Assembly: GCA_027489965.1 (NCBI GenBank) | Contig: JAIXZA010000072.1 | Location: forward strand, 1 to 40,347 | Direction of reading: 5' to 3' | DNA length: 40,347 bases | Source of the DNA: Verrucomicrobiaceae bacterium | GTDB taxonomy: Bacteria; Verrucomicrobiota; Verrucomicrobiia; Verrucomicrobiales; Verrucomicrobiaceae | Shown: positions 7,439-16,600 of the stretch, in pieces | Layout of the letters: every line of letters starts with the position of its first letter | Numbering within the stretch: the stretch's first letter is position 1 | Notes under the pieces: model-generated | Told to the model about the DNA's origin: nothing | Database searches by the model: none | The model's input: only the letters and a program-made list of their open reading frames with translations | Translations under genes and position numbers: made by a program

Positions 7439-9964
7439 TTATTTTTTGCCGTCCCAGAGGAAGTGCTCCAGACGGATCTTGGTGGCGCGTTCTTTGGCTT
7501 CAGAGGCGCGGTCACCTTTGGATTGAGCGAGCGTTTCCGCTAGCAGCGCGGCTGCTTCCCATTGTTTTCCGGCTTCGATTAATTCAATGCCGAAAAAGCC
7601 AGCGCGATAAAACCAGCGAAATTCGGCCGGGTCAGCAGGACCCGTGAACCCCGTGGATTTCACCACGTCATAGCAGGCCTCGAGGGCCTCGACACCGCGT
7701 CCGGCAGAGTTTAAGGCAACCGCTAGCGTGTAGCCTAAACGTGCACGCCATTTATACGGCAGATCATCTTCATGCAGCGCTTCCTGGAGGACCTGGATGG
7801 CTGTGTTTAATTGCAGAACATCTTCTTTGCCCAATAACATGAGGATCTCAGCTTTTTCGCAGGTGAGTGATCGTTTAGCTTCTTCGGATAGAGTCTTTTC
7901 TTTCAATAAGGCATCTAACATCTTGAGCGCTTCCGCCTCTTGGCCACCGCGTCGTTTTGCTAAGGCCTGTTGCTGGCGCGCCGCCATGCTTAACGGGCCT
8001 TTCTTTTCCGCCACAGCCTGCCAAAGTGTGATAGCACTGGCTCGGCCCTCATCGCTCATCATAGACATGGCCGACATACCGGCAAAATAGAGTGCTGTGT
8101 CCGCGTAGGGCGAGGTTGGGTGATTCTTGGCGACGAGCTCAAACTCCGTGCGTGCTGCGGCAAAGTTTTCGAGCCGGAAGAAAGCATCTGCCACCTTCAT
8201 GCGCACTTGAGCCGCAAGATTGGCAGTGGGCCATTTGGAGAGGAAATCGGCACCGACTTCTGTTAAGGCTTTGAGTTGGCCCTGGTGGTCTAGCTGCCAC
8301 AGTCGAGTATTGAGGGCTCGTTGCAGTTGGGCTTCGGTGATGCCAGGCCAAGACTCGGCCGTTTTAAAAGCTTTATCGGCCAAGGGGAAATCGGCAGGAA
8401 CTCGTAAGATGGCGAGTTCAGCCAGTGCCAGCCAAGCTTCGATAGCGCGTGGGTGTGGCGGTTGTTTTTGGGTGATTCGGGTGAGTGCCGCTTCCGCCTC
8501 AGGGCGTCCTTTGGCCGCTAATTCCAGAGTGCTATCGAGATCCAGATCAATAGAGCCATCCTGACTAGGCAAAGCTGTTTCTGCACTGGCCACTTGGAGC
8601 TGGCCCAGCATGGATTGATAGAGCGCCATCTCACCAGCGCGCAGAGCTGAGGCTCCCGCATTGTAAAGAGCTGACCGGCGTTCAGCCAGAGTCGTGGCGA
8701 GGTTGGCCGCTGTTTGAAAAAGCTCACAGGCCTGCTGATAGTCGCCCCGCTTAAAGGCCGTGCCCGCGCTGACGGACTCAACCATGGATGAGCCACTGCT
8801 GCCAAAACGTTTGCGCCATTGATCAGTAAGTGAACTGACTCGGGCATCGATTTTGAGTGAGCTGTAGGTTTCCAGGGCTAAGCGCATGGCCTCATCACTC
8901 TGCGGGTGACCTTCATGCAGCTGAATGACAGCTTCTAACATGCCTAAAGCTTCCATTTGGCGACCTTGGAAAACCAGCCAACGTGAGAGGAGCAGCATCG
9001 CATGCCCTTGGAAGGTACTGGTGGATGGCAATGTGGTGAGCGACTCCTTCTGCACGGTGTTGCCCTCGCTAATCCAGCGCAAAGTCGCATCCGGCGGAGG
9101 TAGACCTTTTTCGGTCTCCTCCAAGCAGCTCGCCAATAAATCAAAGGCTGGACTCCAAGCTTCTGATTCCAAGGTGTTATCTAGAAATTGCACCAAGGCT
9201 TCAGTGGCCTTCGTCAGATTCTTTTGATGCAGATAAGAATCAGCTAACAGCACGGCTGCAGCGTGATGGGCGCGCTCGCCGCCACCTTTGCTGGCGAGTA
9301 ATCTGCGCAGGATGCTTTGTGCTTCGATCTGCTTATCGAGCTGCACGAGACTCTCCGCCTGTAGCAAGAGAGTTGAGGCTTCCTGGTTGTTGGTGACTTC
9401 TTTGGTGACAACGGGCGCAGACTTACCCTCTAGCGCATTGAGTTCATCCTCGATCTGCTTTGCTCGGCGCGCCATCTCTGGATCGGCGCTTTTCAGGACT
9501 GGCTGGATCACGACGCGGGCCTGGGCTTCGTGTCCATTTTTGAGACTGATCTTGGCTAAAAGTAGGCGCTCTAAGCTAGGAGCTTGGTCTTCATTCACTC
9601 GCACGCTGAGGAGCTTTTCAGCGCCTTCTAAATCGCCATTCAGGAATAAGGCTTGGGCCTGCCAATAAGTCTGGTTGGCGATCTTTTCCTGCTGAATCAC
9701 TCTCAGTGCAGCAATCCCATCCTTGGCTCTAACCCACGACTCTACCGTCAGGGTGGCTAGCGTCTGACGCTCTGCGGAGTTGGCAGGCGCAGCAGCCATG
9801 AGGCGGGCAGCTTTGATCGCGGCCACTGTGGGTAATCTATCCTGAAGGGCTTGCTGTGCCGCGCGAAATTCTGAATTATCCTGAAGCTCAGCTGCAAATG
9901 CAGCGCCTACTCCTGCCAAAGTAAGCAGAAAAAAGGGATACTGAGATGGACGAAGAAAACGCAT
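7439..9964 (-). CDS. Large exported TPR protein
   Basis: This is an 841-residue protein of helical repeats, with a signal peptide (MRFLRPSQYPFFLLTLAGVGAAFA). Repeats of TPR/Sel1-like spacing can be followed along most of its length (for example FFRLENFAAARTEFELVAKNHPTSPYADTA and the YQQACELFQTAANLATTLAERRSALYNAGASAL region). Such proteins act as scaffolds in the periplasm or outer membrane; no catalytic motif is visible. In-frame starts exist at 10066 and 10039, but the ATG at 9964 gives a clean signal peptide. The gene lies just downstream of the ABC transporter gene on the same strand, and the two may be co-transcribed. Confidence 0.85.
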   Translation of the reverse strand: MRFLRPSQYPFFLLTLAGVGAAFAAELQDNSEFRAAQQALQDRLPTVAAIKAARLMAAAPANSAERQTLATLTVESWVRAKDGIAALRVIQQEKIANQTYWQAQALFLNGDLEGAEKLLSVRVNEDQAPSLERLLLAKISLKNGHEAQARVVIQPVLKSADPEMARRAKQIEDELNALEGKSAPVVTKEVTNNQEASTLLLQAESLVQLDKQIEAQSILRRLLASKGGGERAHHAAAVLLADSYLHQKNLTKATEALVQFLDNTLESEAWSPAFDLLASCLEETEKGLPPPDATLRWISEGNTVQKESLTTLPSTSTFQGHAMLLLSRWLVFQGRQMEALGMLEAVIQLHEGHPQSDEAMRLALETYSSLKIDARVSSLTDQWRKRFGSSGSSMVESVSAGTAFKRGDYQQACELFQTAANLATTLAERRSALYNAGASALRAGEMALYQSMLGQLQVASAETALPSQDGSIDLDLDSTLELAAKGRPEAEAALTRITQKQPPHPRAIEAWLALAELAILRVPADFPLADKAFKTAESWPGITEAQLQRALNTRLWQLDHQGQLKALTEVGADFLSKWPTANLAAQVRMKVADAFFRLENFAAARTEFELVAKNHPTSPYADTALYFAGMSAMSMMSDEGRASAITLWQAVAEKKGPLSMAARQQQALAKRRGGQEAEALKMLDALLKEKTLSEEAKRSLTCEKAEILMLLGKEDVLQLNTAIQVLQEALHEDDLPYKWRARLGYTLAVALNSAGRGVEALEACYDVVKSTGFTGPADPAEFRWFYRAGFFGIELIEAGKQWEAAALLAETLAQSKGDRASEAKERATKIRLEHFLWDGKK

Positions 9965-10056
9965 GATGGAGCAGACTAGAGCGCCTTTGCGATCTCGCAA
10001 GGCGTGGCCGCCGCTTAGAAGTTCAAAAGGGTGGCTCATAGGTCGAACGCGAGGAC

Positions 10057-11805
10057 TTATTCCCATTGGCTACTTTTGCTACCAACATAAGCCATGCTCA
10101 GTCCAATGATGACATGAGCGATCAGGACAAAGGCCGCTAGTTCGGGTGAGACGAGACTTGTTTCAGTGACCTTTTTGACTGCATCATAAAAGGCCGTGTC
10201 ACTCATGCTGCGCAGGCTACCTGACCAAGCCCAGAAGGCAGCGATGAAGGGATTCACCGCACCTTCGATCCAATCGGGCAGACTCAGAACTGCACCAGAA
10301 AGCGGCAGTTGGAAGCCGACGAGGTAAATGCTGAGGATGGTGGCCTTTTCAGGGGTCCGACACAGGCCACTGATGCCCAAGCAGATGCTGGTCATGGCAG
10401 CGGAAACGAGGATGAGAAGCGCCAGCTTGATGATGAGATCCCCAGGCAATCCACCTGTGATCATGTCCACAAAGATCCCCATCCAGATGCTTTGAGCTAA
10501 AACGAAGACACCCAGAAAAAGCACCTTGCTGATGATGTAAGCTGTGGTGCTCAGCCCACCGAGTTTTTCCCGTTCCAGGATCAAGCGTTCTCCCGCAATC
10601 TCCCGCGCGGCGTTGTTGCTGGCCATCAGGGTGACCAGCACGACCTGTAGCATGATGAGCCCGCTGACGAGTCCGCCTGCATTGAGTTGATCGATCTGGT
10701 GCTGCGCCTTTTGCTGCATTTCAAAGACCACATTGGAGTCCTGTCGTTGGCTTAGCTGCTTCAGTGGCTTGATGCCATCTAGGGCAAAGATGACCACCAA
10801 AAGAGGAAAGCCTAGCAGCATGGCCAGATGCAACCAAACTTGGCCTTTATCGCGGCGGAAGATGGTCCAGCGTCGATTTAACAAGGTAAAGACCTGACTC
10901 ATCAGACTGGGTAGCTCCTCGGGCGCGACGGCCTCATGGGTCATGGAGTTCTCCGCTTCACTAGATGCAGGTTGGGGGGACTCAGCCGTTTTTTCAAACA
11001 GCATCTGCTCATAATATTCACGCTTCTTCTGCCAGGATTCATGCCAGCCCTGCGCCTCCCGCTGAGTCAGTCGCAGATAGACTTCTTCAGGGTGTTGAAC
11101 GCTGAAATAATGAGTGAGTAATTTCGGCGGCCCATGAAAGACGAGCCTGCCCTGATACATGACCAGCACACTATCAAAGGCCTCTAAACTGGCCAAACTA
11201 TGCGTGACATTGATCACCACGCGACGTGGATTTTCTCGCGCTAGCAGGCGTAGCAGTTCGGTGATTTCTGCTTCTGATTTAGGGTCCAGTCCGCTCGTGA
11301 CTTCATCGCACAGAAGCAGGCAGGGATTCGTTACCAGCTCCAGAGCTAGACCCAGCCGGCGCTTTTGACCACCCGAGAGCACCTTGATCCGGCGGTCTGC
11401 TAGATCGGTGAGGCCTGTTGTCGCTAAAATCTTGTCGAGCTTGGGTTCAAAGTCTTCCGTCCCTGGTAGCTGCGTGCGCAGAGCCATGCTATTGGCAATG
11501 CATTCTTCCACCGTCAGCAAATCGTGAGCCACGCTGAATTGCGGCACATAGCCCAGTTCACCTGGGTGGAGATCCTCTTCCTCCTTCAGGTCTCGCCCTT
11601 CCCATTTCAGGCTTCCATCGGTCTGCTCCGTGATGCCTGCAATGACTTTGAGTAAGGTTGTCTTGCCGCAGCCAGAGGGTCCTACGATCGCCATCAGGTG
11701 TCCGCTCGGCAGCTGGAAATGGACTTCTCTTAACAGATGCAGAGATTCTTCTTCAGAGCCTGGAGGCGCGTCGATTTCGAGACAAACATGGAGAGCTTCA
11801 AGCAT
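10057..11805 (-). CDS. ABC transporter with fused ATPase and ABC-2 permease (ABCG-like half transporter)
   Basis: The 582-residue protein joins an N-terminal ATPase to a C-terminal membrane domain, the order found in ABCG/White-type half transporters. Walker A GPSGCGKTT is at 42-50, the signature LSGGQ at 143-147, Walker B LLLCDE at 163-168, and the switch histidine follows in VTHS. From about residue 320, six hydrophobic segments form an ABC2-type permease. The substrate is unknown; two copies would be needed for a full exporter. The bases just before its ATG (CTGGCCTAG) match the last codons of the DUF1501 gene 7 kb away, suggesting the two genes were once adjacent. Confidence 0.93.
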   Translation of the reverse strand: MLEALHVCLEIDAPPGSEEESLHLLREVHFQLPSGHLMAIVGPSGCGKTTLLKVIAGITEQTDGSLKWEGRDLKEEEDLHPGELGYVPQFSVAHDLLTVEECIANSMALRTQLPGTEDFEPKLDKILATTGLTDLADRRIKVLSGGQKRRLGLALELVTNPCLLLCDEVTSGLDPKSEAEITELLRLLARENPRRVVINVTHSLASLEAFDSVLVMYQGRLVFHGPPKLLTHYFSVQHPEEVYLRLTQREAQGWHESWQKKREYYEQMLFEKTAESPQPASSEAENSMTHEAVAPEELPSLMSQVFTLLNRRWTIFRRDKGQVWLHLAMLLGFPLLVVIFALDGIKPLKQLSQRQDSNVVFEMQQKAQHQIDQLNAGGLVSGLIMLQVVLVTLMASNNAAREIAGERLILEREKLGGLSTTAYIISKVLFLGVFVLAQSIWMGIFVDMITGGLPGDLIIKLALLILVSAAMTSICLGISGLCRTPEKATILSIYLVGFQLPLSGAVLSLPDWIEGAVNPFIAAFWAWSGSLRSMSDTAFYDAVKKVTETSLVSPELAAFVLIAHVIIGLSMAYVGSKSSQWE

Positions 11806-11822
11806 GACCTATCCTAGGCCAG
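11775..11822 (-). repeat. Left copy of a 48-bp imperfect direct repeat flanking the accessory block
   Basis: This segment aligns without gaps to 18830-18877 with 40 of 48 bases identical. It covers the first ten codons of the ABC transporter gene (M-L-E-A-L-H-V-C-L-E), the ATG, and CTGGCCTAG just upstream, which reads as the last codons (Leu-Ala-stop) of a DUF1501-type gene. The coding differences between copies are mostly silent. Confidence 0.85.
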
Positions 11823-11905
11823 AAAGGGGGCGGTATGGCAAGGAAGATTGTTTTGCTGATCAAGCCTCTTAGACTTCGTTTTCGGGAGTCATGATTGAAT
11901 CCTTT

Positions 11906-12067
11906 TTACAAAGCGCGCAGCCCTTGGCGCTGGCTAGCACGGGCGATGCGCAGTGAAGCATCCCGCAGTTTTTCTACGATGCGCACTTTCTCTGGGTAGC
12001 TAAGCTGCGCCAGCTCGCGGCGACGTTGGCGTTTTTGTTCCAGGATTCGCAGGGTGAGTTCGCTCAT
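11906..12067 (-). CDS. Small charged protein (53 residues)
   Basis: A short ORF from ATG at 12067 to TAA at 11906 encodes MSELTLRILEQKRQRRRELA and onward to SYPEKVRIVEKLRDASLRIA and a C-terminus ending in GLRAL. The pattern (helical, Arg/Lys-rich start, then EKVRIVEKLRDASL) resembles a class of very small bacterial proteins, and I recall similar ones upstream of AbiEii-type nucleotidyltransferase genes. That similarity is from memory and unchecked. No DNA-binding or toxin motif can be named with confidence. It is the most downstream gene of the minus-strand accessory block, 105 bp after the GIY-YIG gene. Confidence 0.7.
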   Translation of the reverse strand: MSELTLRILEQKRQRRRELAQLSYPEKVRIVEKLRDASLRIARASQRQGLRAL

Positions 12068-12172
12068 GAGTTGGTGAGATACTTGGTTTCAAGTCAGGCC
12101 ACTTTTATGCTTTTTTATTTTTCGCGTTCCACGACCCATTCGAGGGTGGGCTTGGTGCTGCCACACGCTACA

Positions 12173-12625
12173 TCAATCCCAAGTATATTTTCCGTGGATG
12201 TTGTCTTCTGGTTTGAGTCCGTAGATGAGGAACGCCTCGAGTGCAGCCGCTTCAAACGCCATGTCACGAGGCACCGCGACATTGATGACATAACGCGGCC
12301 GATTTGACCAGCGACCGAGAATCATGCAGCCACTAATTTTAGAGCCGAAATGCTGAGCCAACCGAGGGCCAAATTTCCACGCCTTGCCGACATAAAGAAG
12401 CTTGAAGTCCTGATCATAAATAAAATAAACCCCAGCTCTCTCTGTTAATGGCCAGAGGCCTTTCCAGTTAGCCTTTGCTGTGAAACCCTTAGGAGAAGGC
12501 TCGTCCGGGAATAAGTCCAGCGCAGGACCTATTTCGATTTCGCCCACATCGTCACGCCGGAAGCGAGTGGCATAATCCAAGAGGAAATCACCTCCTGGAA
12601 ATGGTGAAAGATCGAAGGTCGGCAT
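12173..12625 (-). CDS. GIY-YIG domain protein
   Basis: The 150-residue protein has a C-terminal GIY-YIG nuclease-like domain. GVYFIYD (the GIY strand) and LLYVGKA (the YIG strand) are separated by the usual ten or so residues, followed by FGPRLAQHF with the conserved arginine, and by AALEAFLIYGLKPEDN with the glutamate and the NxxGK-like end. The first 60 residues are of unknown type. GIY-YIG proteins cut DNA in repair, mobile elements and some defence systems. The ATG at 12625 is preferred over a TTG at 12646. It lies in the accessory block, downstream of the nucleotidyltransferase and NACHT-LRR genes. Confidence 0.85.
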   Translation of the reverse strand: MPTFDLSPFPGGDFLLDYATRFRRDDVGEIEIGPALDLFPDEPSPKGFTAKANWKGLWPLTERAGVYFIYDQDFKLLYVGKAWKFGPRLAQHFGSKISGCMILGRWSNRPRYVINVAVPRDMAFEAAALEAFLIYGLKPEDNIHGKYTWD

Positions 12626-12690
12626 AATGGGTGATGGAGTGAGCAATCGATAATTAGCTCAGAGAATCGATAAACGGGCAAGCGGTAATA

Positions 12691-12707
12691 AAGTGTCCGT
12701 CCCTTTG
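12691..12707 (+). repeat. 17-bp dispersed repeat, copy 1
   Basis: AAGTGTCCGTCCCTTTG occurs here and again, identical and in the same orientation, at 17884-17900. This copy lies in the 141-bp gap between the GIY-YIG start and the nucleotidyltransferase stop. It could be a fragment of a REP-like element; no longer match extends from it in either direction. Confidence 0.7.
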
Positions 12708-12766
12708 TGCTCGTGCCATAAGTGATGATCTGATCAAAGCCGCTCCTGCTATTGGCAGCAACTTTT

Positions 12767-13225
12767 TTATGCGTTGTACGTCCCTCGATGGAAAATGCGG
12801 AATGCTTTCAATGTGCGAAATCCACCAGGAGCGAGGGAGCTTGTGACGTAGGTGGCAAGGTCATTATCCATGCGAGTCCACCCCCAGCCACAACTATCAC
12901 ATTCGAAAGTAGGATCGCGGCGGTCGAAGAGATGCCCGCGCTTAAACTCCCCAGGGAGGTCATAGCGCTCCCAGGGGGATTCAAAAGAATCTCCGTCGGT
13001 GACAATGAGCAAATCAACGTCCGGCCTACGAAAGGCGATGTCCTGCCGCAATGCATCAAGGACGGATGGAGCAGCAAATGCGAAGAAATCCCAGTCGGAA
13101 TCATTCTTGGCGCTGCCGTTGGCCCGACTGCCAATGAACCAAATTTCCGAAATACCCGAATGAGCATCGAAGATATGACGGACGTGAGTGATGATCTCAT
13201 GTTCAATGCGTGGATAATCAGTCAT
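12767..13225 (-). CDS. Minimal nucleotidyltransferase domain protein
   Basis: The 152-residue protein carries the polymerase-beta-like nucleotidyltransferase signature GSRANGSAKNDSDWDFF (GSxAxG followed by SDxD), preceded by a helix and strand (IEHEIITHVRHIFDAHSGISEIWFIGS). The two aspartates would bind metal; a third acidic residue is likely in VDLLIVT. Related small MNT proteins work with HEPN partners or in AbiE-like toxin-antitoxin systems, but no HEPN gene is present next to it here. The ATG at 13225 is preferred; an in-frame GTG at 13285 would add 20 residues. It lies 394 bp downstream of the NACHT-LRR gene on the same strand. Confidence 0.85.
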   Translation of the reverse strand: MTDYPRIEHEIITHVRHIFDAHSGISEIWFIGSRANGSAKNDSDWDFFAFAAPSVLDALRQDIAFRRPDVDLLIVTDGDSFESPWERYDLPGEFKRGHLFDRRDPTFECDSCGWGWTRMDNDLATYVTSSLAPGGFRTLKAFRIFHRGTYNA

Positions 13226-13619
13226 CGGGATTCCGGAGAGGCCGAGCTGCGCGGCATTCGTTTCGTATACAGGTAAGGAAAGCACAAAGACTCAAACGGC
13301 TTCATCACACAGGTAACTGCTGACTGGCCTACCTAAACAACTCCACGCAACATCGCTGTTTGGCTGCAGACACTTGCGGACGGGTGCGAAAGGCTCGCTG
13401 GTGATTTTCAGTCGCATTACTTGTTGATCATCCAAAGATCGTGAGGTTTGTCAGCAGCTTTATTTCCGACGGATTGTTGGGGAAAGTACGGAGAGAGTTG
13501 CTCATGGGTGTGGATTGACACACCTCTGTTGGAATCAGGCAAGATAAACCTGAACCGATTCTACGCTCCGGGCTCAAAATTCATGGGTGAATATGACAAA
13601 TCGCCCCACCCGCCACCGA
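13226..13619. other. Gap between the NACHT-LRR gene and the nucleotidyltransferase gene
   Basis: No gene with recognisable domains is seen. A plus-strand ORF from a TTG at 13448 reaches 13705 but overlaps the LRR coding region antisense and has no domain or convincing start. No strong terminator hairpin is visible. The length suggests that the downstream nucleotidyltransferase has its own promoter. Confidence 0.5.
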
Positions 13620-16600
13620 TCAAGAGTGGATTTCGCACTCCGGCAGCTCCTTCTGCAATTCTGCGATCTGCCTCTCCATATCCTTCAGGCCCGTGCAGCC
13701 GTTGAGGTCAAGCGACTGCAAGCTGCCCAAGCCCTGGAGCCCGGCGAGGGCGCTCACGCCCGTGCAGCCGGTGAGGGAAAGCGTCTGCAAGTTGCCCAAG
13801 TCCTGGAGCGCGGAGAGATCGCTCACGCCCGAGCAGCCTGAGAGGTCAAGCTCCCGCAAGCTGCCCAAGCCCTGGAGCCCGGCGAGGTCGCTCACGCCCG
13901 TGCAGCCGGTGAGGGAAAGCGTCTGCAAGTTGCCCAAGTCCTGGAGCGCGGTGAGGTCGTTCACGTTCGTGCAGCCGTTGAGGGAAAGCGTCTGCAAGCT
14001 GCCCAAGCCCTTGAGCGCGGTAAGGTCGCTCACGCCCGTGCAGCGGTTGAGGTTAAGCGACTGCAAGCTGCCCAAGCCCTTGAGTCCGGCGAGGTCACTC
14101 ACGCCCGTGCAGCCGGTGAGGGAAAGCGTCTGTAAGCTGCCTAAGTCCTGGAGCGCGGAGAGGTCGCTCACGCCTGTGCAGCGGGTGAGGTCAAGCATCT
14201 GCAAGCTGCCCAAGCTTTGGAGCGCGGTGAGGTCGCTCACGCCTGTGCAGCGGGTGAGGTCAAGCGTCCGCAAGCTGCCCAAGTTTTGGATCGCGGCGAG
14301 GTCGCTCACTCCCATGCAGCCGTTGAGGTGAAGCTTTCGCAAGTTGCCCAAGCCCCGGAGCCCGGCGAGGTCGCTCACGCCCGTGCAGCCGTGGAGGGAA
14401 AGCGTCTGCAAGCTTCCCAAGTCCTGGAGCGAGGTGAGGTCGCTCACGTCCGTGCAGCCATAGAGGGCAAGCTTCTGTAAGCTGCCCAAGCCTTGGAGTG
14501 CGGTGAGAGCCTTGGCTTTGAGTCCGGTACAGTTCATTAAACACAGTTGCTTCAGGTCAGCGGCGGCTTGGATGAACTCAAGTGCGGTCAGAGCTGAACA
14601 GTTATCCAGCAAGAGGCTTTTCCTGCCGGGAAGCAGTGCGGTGAGGGCCGCCGTCGCGTGTGCCTGGAAATCGGAGACATCCAGCATGGTTGGAGCGAGA
14701 TGCCAAGGATGTGCTTTACTGAGGACATCCTCTGGCATCTCCGCCAGCCAGCGCTTCCAAAGCCATGACCAGATGGCCGTGCGTTGGAGGAGGGTAAGGC
14801 TGACCTTCTTGTCGAGGGTGAGGGCGACCAGCAGGCTTGCGGCATGCAAGTCGGGGGCAGTGTCGGATGGGGCGGGCATGGTGGTGCCGAGATCCTTCCA
14901 AGGAAACCAGGGGAAGGTCCAGGCCAGGAGACTGAGCGTATCTGCCCGGTGGTGACTGGTGATGATCTCTGCCAGGAAGTGCAGCGGCTCGTGCCAGGCA
15001 GGCTGGCGGGAGAGCTGCTCAAAGCTAGAATCCGAGAGAATCAGCTCGGGCTGCTGCCAAGCCTCAGGCTGCCGGTGCTTGAGCAGCCGGTCCACCTCGT
15101 CAGCCATCCAGCGTGCGGCGTAGTACTCAAGGAAGGACAGGTGAGCAAAGCCGTACTGCCCCTCCCCGCGCTCCAGCAGAAAGGCGGCGCGCTGGGTGAT
15201 GTAGCGGAGAAAGTCGTGCAGCAGGGTTTCAGCCGTTTCTTCGCACCGGTCCTCTGCCAGCATGGGTTCCAACCAACCCAGCATCTGGGCCTGAGTGGCA
15301 AGAATCTCATCGGAAGAGTCAGATGGTTTGTCTATGTCAAATCTGGAGGCCTTATTGTTAGACACCTCCGCACTTTGGACGCGCAGCCGCATGGCGATGA
15401 TGGAGAGCCACTTTTCAGCCTCTTGCTGGGTGCAGGGGAGATGGTGCCCATGGTGGGGATCATTCAGGTGGCGTGCCTCATGGATGGTCTTGAGGTAGGC
15501 GGTGCTGATGTCCGCATACAGCTCCGCCCGGCCATCAGGCAAGGGCACATCATGCGTCTTCAACAAGGCCATCATGCAGAGGAGGTTCGGCACACGGGAG
15601 ATGACACGGATGCTTTTTTTCCGCCGTGCTTCGTTCAGCAATGCCGTGGCACGGTCTTGTCCTAGTTTCTCTCCAACACGAACAGTAAACCAGCGGAGGG
15701 CGTACTTTTCCTGCTGCTGGTTGTTGAAGGGAGTCAGAAAGAGCCGTGTGGCCACTCGGATTTCAGTTGTGTGGCTAGATGCTACCCGCGGGTCAATCGT
15801 CTCCGCCTCCTCCTGCGGGACACTTTTGTCCACGAGCATCTTCACCATCGCGTCACGCCCAGCTTTCGTCACAATGGCGCTGCCTTCATCTCGGCGCGTG
15901 ACCATCCAGTCCACTGGCGCATCGTCGTAACCAATAATGCGGGAGGTGACGAGGAAGCGGGCGTGTGGCAGGCGCTTGAAGCCTTCCCGAATGGCGGCGC
16001 TCATGGCCGTGCGCTTGCGGGAGTCGCCGATTTCATCGAGACCGTCGATGAGGAAGAGCGCGTCTGGATCAGCGAGAAGAGACTCAAAGGCTGGCTCGTT
16101 CCCCGAATAAGCGGAGAGTAAGGGCCTGACGGCACTGTCGGTAGCACGGAACTCTCGGAACGCAGAGACAAGGGCATCCCAGTCCCACTGCGCGGCATCG
16201 TCTGGCATGTGGAGAACCAAATCCCGGATGACAAAGGGCAGCGGGATGGCCGACTTCAAGCAGGCTGGCAGTGAGGTGGGGAAAACGGAGGTGAGCTTCT
16301 TCCGCGTGCCTGTCAGCAGGGGTGAGACGGTGAGCCAGCGGACGAGTGTGGACTTCCCCATGCCCGGGTCACCCAAGAGAACAAGACGACGATGCGACCC
16401 TGACGTGAAAAGATCCTGAATCACCGGGAGTAATGCCGCGCCGGGAAGCTGGCGCTTCGACTCGATGTCATCATCAAGCTGTGCGGGCGTGACGCGGGCT
16501 GCCGCGCTGCAAGGATCGACAAAGATGTCGCCGATCAATGCCCGACGCTGACCAAACGAAGTGCCGCCCGTCTTTGGCAGACCAACTTCAACATAGTGCG

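Noticed and set aside
12767..13225. A complete MNT-HEPN toxin-antitoxin pair
   Set aside because: The nucleotidyltransferase is clear, but no HEPN-domain gene lies within several kb on either side.
13448..13705. Plus-strand 85-residue protein from a TTG start
   Set aside because: It overlaps the end of the NACHT-LRR gene antisense, has no domain, and starts at a weak codon.
13693..14480. Plus-strand proteins with repeated KLPKPWSPARSLTPVQ-type units
   Set aside because: They are antisense shadows of the LRR-coding repeats; the period of 69 bp keeps other frames open.
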